A program made the translations under genes and the position numbers. Under the pieces are notes generated by a model. That model had not been told where the DNA came from, did not search any database, and saw only the letters and a list, made by a program, of their open reading frames with translations. From Setophaga petechia (lineage: Eukaryota; Chordata; Aves; Passeriformes; Parulidae), in the NCBI GenBank assembly GCA_024362935.1, contig JANCRA010000117.1, positions 806,001-870,000 on the forward strand: DNA of 64,000 nt, in the 5' to 3' direction. Below are positions 18,885 to 32,900 of this stretch, in pieces (positions within the stretch are counted from its first letter, which is position 1; each line of letters opens with the position of its first letter).

Positions 18885-19740
18885 CAGCATCACTGCTCAT
18901 CCCTACAGTGTCACTGTTGTCCCCTCAGTGTCACTGCTGTCCCTACAATGTCACTGCTCTCCCCTCAGTGTCACTGCTCTCCCCACAGTGTCACTGCTGT
19001 CCCCACAGTGTCACTGCTCTCAGTGTCACTGCTGTCCCCACAGTGTCACTGCTGTCCCCACAGTGTCACTGCTGTCCCCTCAGTGTCACTGCTGTCCCCA
19101 CAGTGTCACTGCTGTCCCCACACTGTCACTGCTGCCCCCTCAGTGTCACTGCTGCCCCCTCAGTGTCACTGCTGTCCCCTCAGTGTCACTGCTCTCAGTG
19201 TCACTGCTGTCCCCACAGTGTCACTGCGGTCCCCTCAGTGTCACTGCTGTCACTGTCACTGCTGTCCCCTCACTGTCACTGCTGTCCCCACACTGTCACT
19301 GCTGTCCCCACACTGTCACTGCTCTCCCCTCAGTGTCACTGCTCTCCCCTCAGTGTCACTGCTGTCCCCTCAGTGTCACTGCTGTCCCCTCACTGTCACT
19401 GCTCTCACTGTCACTGCTCTCCCCTCAGTGTCACTGCTGTCCCCTCAGTGTCACTGCTGTCCCCTCACTGTCACTGCTCTCACTGTCACTGCTCTCCCCT
19501 CACTGTCACTGCTGTCCCCTCAGTGTCACTGTTCTCAGTGTCACTCCTCATCCCCTCAGTGTCACTGCTCTCCCCTCAGTGTCACTGCTCTCCCCACACT
19601 GTCACTGCTGTCCCCACAGTGTCACTGCTCTCACTGTCACTGCTCTCCCCTCAGTGTCACTGCTCTCCCCTCAGTGTCACTGCTGTCCCCTCAGTGTCAC
19701 TGCTGTCCCCTCAGTGTCACTGCTGTCCCCTCAGTGTCAG
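18885..19740. repeat. 20-bp minisatellite within the SLC23A2 3'UTR
   Basis: About 43 copies of GTGTCACTGCTGTCCCCTCA with shorter 12-bp variants (CAGTGTCACTGCT). In the mRNA the unit reads TGAGGGGACAGCAGTGACAC (as U). If the inferred 3'UTR is right, this array is in the mature transcript. Confidence 0.93.
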
Positions 19741-20964
19741 CATTCTCACAATTCCTGGGTGTCAAGGACCCACTGAGGGCTTTGCTCCAATTCTGCCCCT
19801 CATCGGGCAGGAAACAACACAAGGCTCCAGTTCTGGGTAGGAACACAAAGATGGGTAAATAAAGTATACACAACCACTAGAGATTCGTCAATGAAGAAAT
19901 TCTACCATCACATGACATTGTCATGACACTCATACCACTCCCTCCCAGGAAAACACCGCTGTTATCCTGAGTGGAAATGTTATTTTCTTAATATATGGAA
20001 ATAAAATACTGCAATATTCATGTACAAACCAAGTTGTCATATTTCAAGTCAGTATTAAAAGGCAATAAAAGCAAATTTGGGGTTGAAAAGGTTTGAGCTT
20101 TCTGAGCCAAGTCCCTCCAATATGACAACGTGAATCAGTCATAGCTGCCAGCTACGAAACCTAAATTTCTATAGGCAGAATTTGCAAGTATTTGCTTTAG
20201 AAAACGAGTTTCAATGTGTCAGCAAGAACCCTTAATCGAACCTAAAAAAAATACAAGAGAGTATCAATTACAAAAATGCCAAGGTACTTTGTTTGTATAC
20301 ACTGATGCCACCTCTGATATGACAAAATGAGATTTCTACCATGAATATTTGCCCTTCCCTCTCCAGATCTGATTGGAAATTCTCATCACCTCTTCACTCA
20401 CCTCTCAGCTGCCAACTTCCCTGGGTGCTCGGGCTCTGGCTGTTGGAAAGGGAAGGACAGGGAGGAAAATCCAGCACTGGCAGTCAGGTGGCACCTGGAC
20501 GTCCCCAGCACACACAATTTGGGTTTAATTCTCCCCAAAGCTGCAGCTTCACCCTCTCCAGCCCTGCCAGAGCCTGGCAAGGGCACCTAAATCCCTGGAA
20601 TTTGGGGTTTTAATGCTCCCCAAAGCTGCAGCCTCATCCTCTCCACCCCTGCTCAGCAGAAAATCCCTGGAATGTGGAATTTCACAGCAGCCCCTTGGCA
20701 AAGTGACCAGACAAGGGACCAGAGAAGGGAAGGATTTCAGGTCCAAACCCCCCCTGCAGCTGCACAAACTCAGGGATTTCCTCCCAGAAAAGCACTGACC
20801 TTCCCTGGGAGGCCCAAGAGGGGACAGGGCAGCTCCTCTGCCCAAAATTCAGCCCAAAGCTGCCAAGCCCAGCTCAGCCCAGCCCTTCCTGCACACCCAG
20901 GGCTCCCTCCTGAGCCTGGGGCTCAGCCCTGACCACTCACCCTGGGAGGAAGGGGGGGCTTGTC

Positions 20965-21055
20965 CCAGTGCCCAAACTGGGATCCAAACTGATCCAAACT
21001 GGGATCCAAACTGATCCAAACTGGGATCCAAACTGATCCAAACTGGGATCCAATC
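20965..21055. repeat. 22-bp repeat, 4-5 copies
   Basis: Tandem GGGATCCAAACTGATCCAAACT. Short array in the inferred SLC23A2 3'UTR. Confidence 0.9.
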
Positions 21056-22934
21056 CCAGCTGCTCCCCAGGGCAGGGGCTGAGGGAATGGGCACAAACCA
21101 CAAAAAGAATGAAATCCAACAGAAACCTGGGCTGCACCTGCCTGGAGAGCTGTGGGGAAGGAGGGGAGCTCTGCTCCAGGGAGGAGACAGAATTTATCCA
21201 GATCTGCTGCCCTGGGACTTGGGAATCTGCCCTGGGAACTCACCTGGACTCCCTCAGCAGGTGAGGGACAGACTCTGCTCCCATCCCTCCCCTCTCTGCA
21301 CTCAGCTGGCCATTAAAGGCTTTTCCTCCCTCTCTCCACTCTTACAGGATAACCAGCTTTGGCATCTGACATTCCCCAGCCCCTCAGGCTGCACAGCCAC
21401 CACAGGTGGATTTGTTTTCCTTCTGCATGGGCATTTAAAACCCCATTTTAAACCCCATTTTTAACCCTGCCACCCACTTCTGGCTGCACACACAGCTGGG
21501 GGATCTGGAAGCTCCCACACCCAAACTGTGTGCAGGCAGGCAGGGGAACCCAACACCTCTCTCCCTGGGGAGGAAAACACTGAAAAATGAGCAAAAATGA
21601 CTTTTTTTTTTTTTTTGTTTCACAGGCAAACCAACCTCGTCTACCACACAACGACTTCCAGGCAGCTCTGGAGCCCAAGGGACACCAGGACTGCAAACTA
21701 CTGAGAGTTCCCCGAGGGAAGCAGGAACAAAGGCATGCTTGGGCACGGGGAAAACGGGGGAAAACAGTTTCTGGAAACAGCCATGGCATGCTGAGAACGA
21801 GCTCCACGAGCCATTCCCACTCTACACTACTCAGCTCCTTCCTCACCCTCCCCACCCCAACCCGACCATGCTTCAAAAACCCAGAACAAATTCCCCTGGG
21901 AGCAGACTCAGAGAAAGCAGAGCCCCTGTGCTCCTGTCCAGCAGTCAAACTTGGATAAATAGATCAGGGGGTTACAGGATCTACTGGTATGGTTTTCCCA
22001 GGAATACAAAATGCAAGCACCGTAGAGCATTACTGGCCTTGAAATTACATTACACAACATTTCCCTGATGATCTCCACAGCTGAAAATGCTTTTGGGGCC
22101 ACACTGAAGTCTAAAACTAACTTGCAATAGTAAGAACATTAAACAGGAATAAAACTGTTAATCATGAATGCATGATGAGCGTGAACACCCACATAACAGC
22201 AGAGCTGAGACTATTCCAGGAAAAAGGAAAGATCTGAGTGGAGCCCTGATTGGACCCAGTACCCGTGAAGCCATGGGTGGGTGAGGCTGCAGGTGCAGTG
22301 TCTCTGCTCCCCCAAAGCCCTCCCAGCAGCAATCAGCCTCTGGAGAGCCCCACAAGAGGAGAAGAGCCATCAGCAAAATAAAATAAAATAAAATAAAATA
22401 AAACCCTGCTCCGAGCCAAGCGTGGCTCTCCCTGCAGGGAACAACTGTTAATTGCTTGGAGCTGCTCAGCTAATTACCATCTCTGGCCAGGACACATCCT
22501 GCTGGACACAGGCACTGAGGGAAGCCTGCAGGGGCTGTGTGAGCTCACCTGGAGCTCCCCAGGGAGCCCTGCTGGGGATGCAGAGGTGCAGAAATGAGAA
22601 ATGCTGCCAGGAAAGGAAGGGGCTGCTGCAGGCTGAGCCAGCCACGGCTCTCAGAGGCAGAGGAATTCCAGAAAGTTCCTGTGAGAGCCCTGCTGTGGCA
22701 CTGAGAGCACAGAATGGACTCTCCTGAGCTGCCAGCATCAGCTGAGCAAGGGCAAAGCCCAGCAGCACCCAGGGCATCTGACACGAGTGAAGGAAACATT
22801 CCTCCTTTCCTCTATTCCCTTCCCCTCCTTCTCCAAGGTTCAGCTTTCCTGGCATAACCAACGCTGAGGGCTCCAATAAAATCACAATAAAAACAAAAAA
22901 TCTGCAGCAGCACCTCCACACCTCCAGCTAACCC

Positions 22935-23505
22935 AACAGAATCAGGTGCACAGCTCTCTCCAAACTCCCAACAGAATCAGGTGCACAGCTCTCTCCAAGT
23001 TCCCACAGAATTAGGTGCACAGTTCTCTCCAAGTTCCCAACAGAATTAGGTGCACAGTTCTCTCCAAGCTCCCAACAGAATCAGGTGCACAGCTCTGTCC
23101 AAGCCCCCAACAGAATCAGGTGCACAGCTCTGTCCAAGCTCCCAACAGAATCAGGTGCACAGCTCTGTCCAAGCTCCCAACAGAATCAGGTGCACAGCTC
23201 TGTCCAAGCCCCCAACAGAATCAGGTGCACAGCTCTGTCCAAGCCCCCAACAGAATCAGGTGCACAGCTCTGTCCAAGCTCCCAACAGAATCAGGTGCAC
23301 AGCTCTCTCCAAACTCCCAACAGAATCAGGTGCACAGCTCTCTCCAAGTTCCCAACAGAATTAGGTGCACAGCTCTCTCCAAGCTCCCAACAGAATCAGG
23401 TGCACAGCTCTCTCCAAGCTCCCAACAGAATCAGGTGCACAGCTCTCTCCAAGTTCCCACAGAATTAGGTGCACAGCTCTCTCCAAGTTCCCAAAATCAG
23501 CAGGA
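22935..23505. repeat. 35-bp minisatellite in the SLC23A2 3'UTR, ~16 copies
   Basis: Unit CAACAGAATCAGGTGCACAG followed by CTCTGTCCAAGCTCC. The copies are highly similar, with period-35 in-frame shadows. It lies 220 bp downstream of the stop codon in gene orientation. Confidence 0.95.
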
Positions 23506-23723
23506 TTTGCCCCAGAGACACCAGACCTGGCTCCCAGCACCCACAGCAGGAAAAGCTTTTTTTTTTTTTTCTTTTTTTTTTTTCTTTTTTTTTAAATCTG
23601 TCTCAGCTCTGGTTCCAGAATTTAAATGCAGATATACAAAACATATATTTTAATGCTTCTTAATCAGCAAGAAACTGCAAATACATCTTTGACTACAACT
23701 AGATAATAGAATTTCAGCTAAGG

Positions 23724-23956
23724 CTATACTGTAGCTTCTGAGTCTTCATCTGAACTCCTGCAGCTGCTGCTTTTCCTGAAGCCTTTCCACGTGTACCCCA
23801 CGAAGGTGGGGCTGATGGGCAGGAAGCTGAAACACCTGTACTTTTTGATGAAGTTCATGCCAAAAGGCAGATCATAGGTTTCCATGCCATCCAGGGATTT
23901 GCTGCCTTTGCCAACCCCTTTCTTCCACTTCCGAATTCCCCTCTCCTCAGGGCTTC
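23724..23956 (-). CDS. SLC23A2: SLC23A2 terminal coding exon
   Basis: Encodes [20 protein letters not shown], then [40 protein letters not shown] and [16 protein letters not shown], followed by TAG at 23726-23724. This cytosolic tail distinguishes SLC23A2 from SLC23A1. The acceptor is TTTTTAG|GAAGC. Confidence 0.95.
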
Positions 23957-26900
23957 CTAAAAATCAGAGTAAAAGGAGGAAAAGGTGTTGATATTTATGG
24001 ATATCTTGACATGGACACAAAGCAGAGCCTGAAAGAAGAATGGAAGATGTCCCAGGCTCCTCAAAAAGGGAAAAGCCACATTATCTGCTTTATTTTCTAA
24101 CTGGAATTCAAGGCCAATTTTTTCTCTGGAATGGAAGTAGGTTTGGATCTCAATCCCAGTTTTACTGGGCACAGCTTTCCTGTGTCTCCTGGAGACTGGT
24201 TTGGTTTTTATCAGGGTTTTTAGGTGTTGCACAGGATGGGATTCTAACCTGAGGTGTTCTCAGGGGGAGGGAGGGCAGGTGAGGATTCTGCTCCTGCTGT
24301 GGAAACAGCCCAAAAGCAGGGATCTCCTGCTGCTGGTCTGCCCCAGGGAATTCTGCTTTCACCCAGGGAATTCTGCTTTTATCCAGGGAATTCTGCCTTT
24401 CCCCCAGGGAATTCTGCTGTTTTTTCCAGGGAATTCTGCCCTTCTCCAAGGAATTCTGCTTTTCTCCAGGGAACTCTGCTTATACCCAGAGAACTCTGCT
24501 TTTATCCAGGGAATTCTGCCTTTCTGCAGAGATTTCTACCTTTCTCCAGGGAATGCTGCTTTTTTTTCCAGGGAATGCTGGTTTTTCTAGGGAATGCTGG
24601 TTTTCCTAGGGAATGCTGGTTTTTCTAGGGAATGCTGCCTTTCTGCAAGGATTCCTGCCATCCCCAGGGATTCCTGCCATTCTCCAGGGAATCCTGCCAT
24701 TTCCTAGGGACTCCTGCCATTCTCCAGGGAATGCTGTTTATACCCAGGGATTCCTGCCATCCCCAGGGATTCCTGCCTGCCATCCCCAGAGATTCCTGCC
24801 ATTTTCCAGGGAATGCTGTTTATACCCAGGGACTCCAGCCATTCTGCAGGGATTCCTGCCTGCCATTCTCCAGGAATGCTGGTTATACCCAAGGATTCCT
24901 GCCATCCCCAGGGACTCCTGCCTGCCATGCCCAGGGATTCCTGCCATTTTCCAAGGATTCCTGCCTGCCATTCTCCAGGGAATGCTGTTTATACCCAGGG
25001 ATTCCTGCCATCCCCATGGATTCCTGCCATTTTCCAGGAAATGGTGTCTATACCCAGGGATTTCTGCCATTCTCCAGGGACTCCTGCCATTCTCCAGGGA
25101 ATGCTGGTTATACCCAGGGATTCCTGTCATTTCCCATGGATTCCTGCCATGTTCCAGGGAATGCTGTTTATACCCAGGGATTTCTGCCATCCCCAGGGAT
25201 TCCTGCCTGTCTCCAGGGATTTCTGCCATTCTCCAGGGACTCCTGCCATTCTCCAGGGAATGCTGGTTATATCCAGGGATTTCTGTCATTCCCCAGGGAC
25301 TCCTGCCATCCCCAGGGACTCCTGCCATCCCCAGGAACTCCTGCCATTCTCCAGGGATTCCTACCTGTCTCCAGGGATTCCTGCCATCCCCAGGGATTCC
25401 TGCCATCCCCAGGAACTCCTCCCTGCCATCCCCAGGAACTCCTGCCTGCCATCCCCAGGAACTCCTCCCTGCCACCCCCAGGGATTCCTCCCTGCCATCC
25501 CCAGGGCCTCCTGCCACCCCAGGGTGCTCAGGGCTCCCAGCCAGGCTCACCTGGGATGGTGTTGTCCAGCACGAAGGCCACGCAGCCCCCGACGAACATG
25601 GCCGTGGTGAGCAGCACGTTCAGCACCTGATCAATGCCTGCAATTCCTGCAGCAACAGGAGAAACCTGCTGGGAACTCATCCCCACATCCCCCCAGCAGC
25701 TCCTGGGCCTGGGTTTGCTCTCCAAGGGCTCTGGGGGGTTGGTGCAGAACCTCCCCCAGGGCCCCAGCACGGGACATTGTTCCCCAAAAATGCAATTTTC
25801 AGGAAGTCTCAGCTGCTCACAGAAATGGCACAAAGCACCATCTCAGCTCCTGCTGCAGGCACAGCTAATCTGAGCTAGGCAGAAAACTGTGGAGTGCAAA
25901 GGAGAAGCAGTCAAACTGTAAAATCAACTTTTATATAATAATTCCTTTATAAATATTTGATACAATTATTCAAAAAATAATAATTATTATTTTAATAAAT
26001 AATCCTTTCTGTAAATCTTTACTTTTCAAAGGGGCAAGGATTCACAGCCCCACCTATGGAAGAACACTGCATTAACCACATAAAGCTTGAGGGATCTGCT
26101 TTTCTAACCACTTACAGCAGGACAGATATGCCCTTAAATCCTGGGCTGAAGGCATAGTGGAAAGAAAAGTCAGTTAATATTTGCTTTAAAAACCCCCCAG
26201 ACGAGCCCACAGCAGTGAAATATTTCCTTTGAGTCCATGTCTGGTGACACACACTGGTGTGAGCATTGCTGAGGGTCACATGAAAACAGAAAAACTTCCC
26301 AGGGAACTCCTCAAAGCTAAAATTCCATCAACAGCCTGCAGGGAAATCCACTGAAATTAAAATTCACACCCAGAACACGTCTGAGGGACAGAAAGGTTCA
26401 ACCCCCAAACAATTCCCCACCTGGAACACTCCCTGCAGGTCTCAGCCTCCCAAAAAATTCTCTGAACACACACAGAGCTTGTCTGGACCTACAGCCTTCC
26501 CTTGGGTTTTTCCCTCCAAAATTTGGGGTTTTTCCTCCACCATTTGGGGTTTTTCCTCCACAATTTGGCATTTTCCTCCACGATTTGGTTTTTTCCTCCC
26601 TAATTTGGGTTTTTCCTCCCTAATTTGGGTTTTTCCTCCACCATTTGGATTTTTCCTCCACCATTTGGATTTTTCCTCCACCATTTGGGTTTTTCCTCCA
26701 CCATTTGGGTTTTTCCTCCACAATTTGGTTTTTTTCCTCCACCATTTGGGTTTTTCCTCCACCATTTGGGTTTTTTCCTCCATAATTTGGTTTTTTTCCT
26801 CCCCCATTTGGGTTTTTCCTCCACCATTTGTTTTTTTCCTCCACAATTTGGGTTTTTCCTCCCCCATTTGGGTTTTTCCTCCACCATTTGGGTTCCCCCT

Positions 26901-29900
26901 CCTGCCCCTCTGTCCCTGGTGTGTTTCCCAGGTGAGCCCGGGGCAGAGGGGCAGGTGGGCAGCAGCAGGGGCAGTACCTGTGACCAGGGGGTTCTGTCTG
27001 AGGTAGCTGGGCAGCACCAGCCCGAAGAAGATGGAGAAGCCCAGCACGAAGAGGTTGCGGGAGGAGTTGAGGTCGATGAACTGCAGGTTGGACAGACCCA
27101 CGGCCGTGATCATCCCTGCACACCACAAACACCCACATCAGCCTCTGGGCACTCCTCCTCTTCAAAAACCATCCAAACCCAGCAAAATACCCCTGCAGAT
27201 ACCCCCAGCACATTTGGGATAATTTGTCAGAAAAGTGCACGGGGTGTTCCCAACAGCACAGCCACTGCTTTTCCTTCTTTTTCCTTTTAATCTGTATTTT
27301 TAGAAACAGCAAACCTGAGAATCAGTGCACATGAAACCACAGAGCACTGCAACCAGAGAGAGAAGATTGTGGTAGATTATTAGGAAAGGAAGATTGTGGT
27401 AGATTATTAGGAAAGGAAGATGATGGTAAATTATTAGGAAAGGAAGATGGTGGTAGATTATTAGGAAAGGAAGATTGTGGTAGATTATTAGGAAAGGAAG
27501 ATGTTGGTAGATGATTAGGAAAGGAAGATGTTGGTAAATTATTAGAAAAGGAAGATGTTGGTAGATTATTAGGAAAGGAAGATGTTGGTAGATTATTAGG
27601 AAAGGAAGATGTTGGTAGATTATTAGGAAAGGAAGATGTTGGTAGATTATTAGGAAAGCAGTGCTGCTCCTTCTCTGGGGATTTCCTTCTGTTAAGCAAG
27701 CCAGTAAACACCACTTTGTGGTTTATATATATTTCTATATATTTTATCTCTGTGATTTATATATATTTTATGTTTTATTTATATATATTATGTTTTATTT
27801 ATATTTATATATATTTTACATAAAAGGATCCCTCTTTTTCATTACAAAACATGCCTGGAGGAGCACACAGGTTCCTATTATGAAATAGGAGACAGAGAAG
27901 ATTGTGGTAGATTATTAGGAAAGCAACGTTACTCCTTCCTCTTGGGATTTCCTTCTGTTAAGCAAGCCAGTAAACATTGCTTCCTGTTTTATATAGATAT
28001 TTATATATATTTGTGTTTTATATATACACATATAATGTATTTATATTTATATATAATGGTACATTTATACTTATATGTATTTCATGGTTTATTTATATCT
28101 ATAGATATTTCATGTTTTATTTAATATATATTATGCTTTATTTCCATTTATATATAATGGTAGATTTATATTTTATATATATTTATTGGTTTATTATATC
28201 TATAGATATTTCATGTTTTATTCTATATATATTATGCTTTGTTTCTATTTATATATAATGGTAGATTTATATTCATATATATTTCATGGTTTATTCATAT
28301 CTATAGATATTTCATGTTTTATTTATTATATATTATGTTCTATTTATATTTTTATATATATTATATTTTATTTAATATTTATTATATATTATGCTTTATT
28401 TATATTTATATATATTTCACACAAAAGACCCCATCTTTTCCATGCCACAGGGTGCCTGCAGCAGCATAGAGGCTCCAGTTGCCAGCACTGCTCAGAGCAG
28501 CAGCCAGCCCAGCACAGCCCGGCCCAGCCCAGCCCGGCCCGGCCCAGCTCTGCCCCAGCCCAGCCCAGCTCCGCCCAGGCCGGCCCAGGCCAGCCCGGCC
28601 CAACCCAGCCCAGGCCAGCCCAGCCCAGCCCAGGGCCGGCCCAACCCAGCCCATCCCAGGCCAGCCCAGCCCAGGCCAGCCCAGCCCGGCCCGGCCCGGC
28701 CCCAGTCCAACCAAGCCCAGCCCAGCCCAGCCCAGCCCAGCCCAGCCCAGCCCAGCCCGGCCCAACCCAGCCCAGCCCAGCCCAGCCCAACCCAGCTCAG
28801 CTCAGCCCAGCCCAGCCCAGCCCAGCCCGGCTCAGCCCAGCCCGGCCCGGCCCAGTCCAACCCAAGCCCAGCCCAGCCCAGCCCAACCCAGCTCAGCTCA
28901 GCCCAGCCCAACCCAGCTCAGCTCAGCCCAGCCCAGCCCATCCCAGCCCGGCCCAGCCCAGGCCAGCCCAGCTCAGCCCGGCCCGGCCCAGCCCTGCCCT
29001 CACCGAACAGGGTGCAGAAGAGCGCGCCCAGCACGGGGGTCGGGCAGCGAGGCGAAGAGCGCGCTGAACTTGCCCACCATGCCCAGCAGCAGCATGAAGG
29101 CAGCTCCGTACTGGATCACCCTGCGGCTGCCAACCTGCGGGCACAGCACAGGGCACGGGTCAGGGCACCCTGCCAGCCCCACCTGCTCTGCTGCTTCTGC
29201 AGGGGGCTGGCACTGCAGGTCCCTCCTGGAGCCTGGGTGATTACACTCACAGGGGTATATGTGTGTGTATATATATGATATATACCATTATATATATAGT
29301 ATAGTGTATATATATTTTTATATATATTTATATATATACACACATATATAAAAATATACATATTATACTATACTATATATAAAATATATATATTATACTA
29401 TACTATATGTATTATACTACACCATATATATTATACTATATATACTATATACACAAATATATATTATACTATACAATATGTATGATACTATATTATACTC
29501 TATATTATACTATATATATTATATATACTATAATATATATAGTATATATATTTTAATATATACTTATATACACACACATATATAAATATATATATTATAC
29601 TATACTATATATAAAAACTATATATTATACTATATTATACTATACCATATATATTATACTATACACTATATACGATACTATATTATACTATATTATACTG
29701 TATATTATAGTATATATATTATATATACTATAATATATAGTATATATTTTTAATATATACTTATATATATATAGAAAAAAATATTATACTATATTATACT
29801 ATATTATATATATTATACTATATTATACTATATTATATATATTTGTGTATATATACTATATACACAAATATATATTATACTACATTATACTATATATGAT

Positions 29901-32900
29901 ACTATATTACACTATATATATTATATATAGTATATATATTTTTAATATATACTTATATATATACACACATATATATAAAATATATATATTATACTATGCT
30001 ATATATAAAATGTATATATTATACTATATTATACTATACCATATGTATTATACTACATATATTATATACACAAATATATATTATACTATACAATATATAT
30101 AATACTATATATGATACTATATTATACTATATATATATATATTATATATACTATATTTAAAAATACTATACTATAGTATACTAAAGAATACAGAAAGGAT
30201 ACTTACAGAATGCTAAAAAGATAATTATGACAACTTGTAACTCTTTGCAAAGTCTAGACACAGCTTGGTTCTGTAGCCCAGGTTTCATTTCAGCTCATTC
30301 CTGGCTCCTGTGTTATTGTACTCCCAGGTATATATGTAGATTATGTATATTATAGTATATATATTATAGTAGATATATATTATATATATACAGCTGCTCT
30401 GCAGCCAAGCTCAGCCTCCCCAGGCCAGCCCTAAAACCATCTGGAACTGCCTCAGTCACCAGGGGAGCTGGTGGAACCCAGCTATGGCAGAGAGAGCAAA
30501 ATGGGAAGGGAAATACATCAAATAAATCCTGTGTGCTGCTGGCCTGGGACACAGGGACAGAGAACCAGTTTGTGGGAAGGAGGGGCAGGATTTTCAGGCT
30601 TAGGTTAGCAGCTGAGAGCAGGGCTGAATGCAAATCAGGGCTGTGCTAACACTGAAACCAAGGGCCTGCACTTCCTTCCCAGTTTTATTTTAAGCATCCA
30701 GATCCAAGCAGGCTCTCTGTGGTGCAGGGGTGATGGATAAACCTGAAGTTGGTATTTTAACATCTTCTACAGCCACAAAAGATGCCCCAGGGACAACAAG
30801 AACTCCTTTACGTTGAGGTGGTTTCTAGAAAAGCCCTTTGCAGGTCCCCTGGTGCAGAGCAGGGTTCAAAAAGGAAATATTCATTTGTTCATCACGTGTG
30901 ACTGAGCTGAATGAGAGAAATGAGAAACACCAGATCCAACAGGCCTGGGGAGGGGAAAATCCTTCCTTGCCCCCATTGATCACTGCTGAGCTCCAGGTGA
31001 GCTCCCTCCCCTGCAAACAGAGCTCTGCTGCTCCATAACTGGAACTGGAACAGAATTTAACTGGCACCTTTCTCTGCTCTTATAGAAATGTTCATTTCTG
31101 CAGGGCCACTGAGATCCTGCCCTACAATTCTCTTCCTGCCAGAAACAGGCAAATCCTTTGAAGAGCTGCATGACAGTGACATTTATTTATGCAAACAAAT
31201 TAAAGCTATGAAAACATCCCAGGCAGCGTTCAGCTCAGGCTCTGGATTCATTCCCAGCACACACACACTTATTTTGGAGTGATTATTTTGGAGTGCATCA
31301 AATGGTACCTGGAGCCTCCATTTCAGCACCACCACCATGGCAGGAGCTGCTTTAGCCCCAGCTAATCAGAGCTAATTGATCTTGCTCTCATCAAGTAAAA
31401 CACACAAGCTCAAAGGCTCTGCAGCACCTCCATCCAGCAGAATTTAAATTTAAGTGTAATTGCACACCAATTTCAAGGCAGGGAAAAGCCCTGGTGATGC
31501 AGCACTGAAGATTTCCTCTCCCAAATCAACAGCAGAGCATCTCTGTGCCAAAATTCTGTGCCAGAATTCAACCTGGAGCTGAGGAACTGCTGGGTTTAGG
31601 GGAATGAAAGTGCAGAAAGGGAACAAGGGCACAGCCTGGGCAGCTCCACTCCCTGCCACAGCTGCCACTTCAACTTTCCACTGGCCCAGCCTGAAATGCA
31701 CTCACTTCTGTGGGCTGCTCACAGAAACAAGTGCTGTTAATTCATCTCAACCCCCACCCAGTGACACTGGAAGGGAGCAGAACAGAATAAACCTTTCTTT
31801 AAGGGTTTGTGTGAGCACAGCTCCTCTCCTAGGAGATCTCCAGCAGCTGGGTGGTGGCTGGCACAGACAGCAGATGGTGCTGTTAGTGCTGAGCTGCACC
31901 CCAAAGCAGCAGAGTCTCCCTTTGTGCAGCAGAAGGGAGGGCTGAGGACAAACACATCATTTATCTGGGGTCAGATCATTTCCTATCCTTGCACGAAGGA
32001 TTTATGGCTCCCACGTTCACCACCCTACAACAAGGTGGAGCTATTTACAACAGAAATCACTCTTGGTGCTCCTTACCAAGGTTAAATTAACATTATCAGG
32101 CAGATTTCTCTGCAGCCAAGGCCTCTCAGCCCAGCCAGGCACAGCAGAGGAGCTCCTCAAGCACTCACACATTTTATTGAGCAACATCTCCAGAAATACA
32201 CAAACCCCTGAGCCTTAAAGCAAACACTGAGGGTCCTTTAGCCCTGAAATGACCTTGGCTGCAGCCCTGTGCCAGTGCCATGTCCCAGTACAGGCTCAGG
32301 TAAACCCCAAGCAGCTCATGTTGCATTTTACTGTGTGTGAGGCATTAAGAAGTCACTTCCCAGTGATGCTTTCAGAGCAGGACACACAAAAAGCAGCAAT
32401 TTCTACAGAGTTTAGTGTTTATACCTCAACTCAAACACCCCAGAGCCCTGGAATGCTGCCTGGGTTTTCCAAGAGCCAGTTTATGCAGCTTTATGGGGAT
32501 TCTAACTGCATTTTACTCTGAATAAAAGGATTTTTGAGATCCTGATGTACAATAATGCATCTCCCTCAGACAAGAGCTGGTACAGACAGTCAGGTGCACT
32601 CAGAATAACCTGGGAAGTTTGTGAGCACAGGAATGGAGCAGAATGGGCTCCTGGAAGAGGATTATGAACACAGGAACCCCTGAGGGCTCCCAGCAATGCA
32701 CTTCACCTTTGTGATGCCCAGCACCCCGATGTTGGGGCTGGAGGAGGTGGATCCATTCCCTGTCCCAAACACTCCATCCAGAACACAGGAGAGCCCCTCG
32801 ATGAAAATCCCCCTGGAAAGCCCAAAGAGAGCACAAGAGCCAGGTTGGTACAGGCACACATTCACTGGGGGCTCCTGAGTGCCACAGGGGCATCTGCTGC

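Larger units (their letters stand above)
18000..23723 (-). other. SLC23A2: SLC23A2 3' untranslated region (inferred extent)
   Basis: Downstream of the stop codon at 23724-23726 no further exon is found. A minus-strand AATAAA signal (TTTATT at 18003-18008) gives a plausible 3' end, making a UTR of about 5.7 kb, in keeping with the long SLC23A2 3'UTR known in mammals. It contains two minisatellites (18885-19740, 22935-23500), a poly-T/A tract at 23558-23594 and AU-rich stretches at 18000-18300 and 19860-20340. The end point is inferred. Confidence 0.55.

Noticed and set aside
18345..19862. 505-codon frame with CHCCPHSVTAVP repeats
   Set aside because: Reading of the 20-bp 3'UTR array, antisense to SLC23A2.
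28186..29278. Ala/Pro/Ser-rich open frames of 250-295 codons
   Set aside because: Arise from the CCCAG pentamer array; period 5 bp, so all three frames are open.
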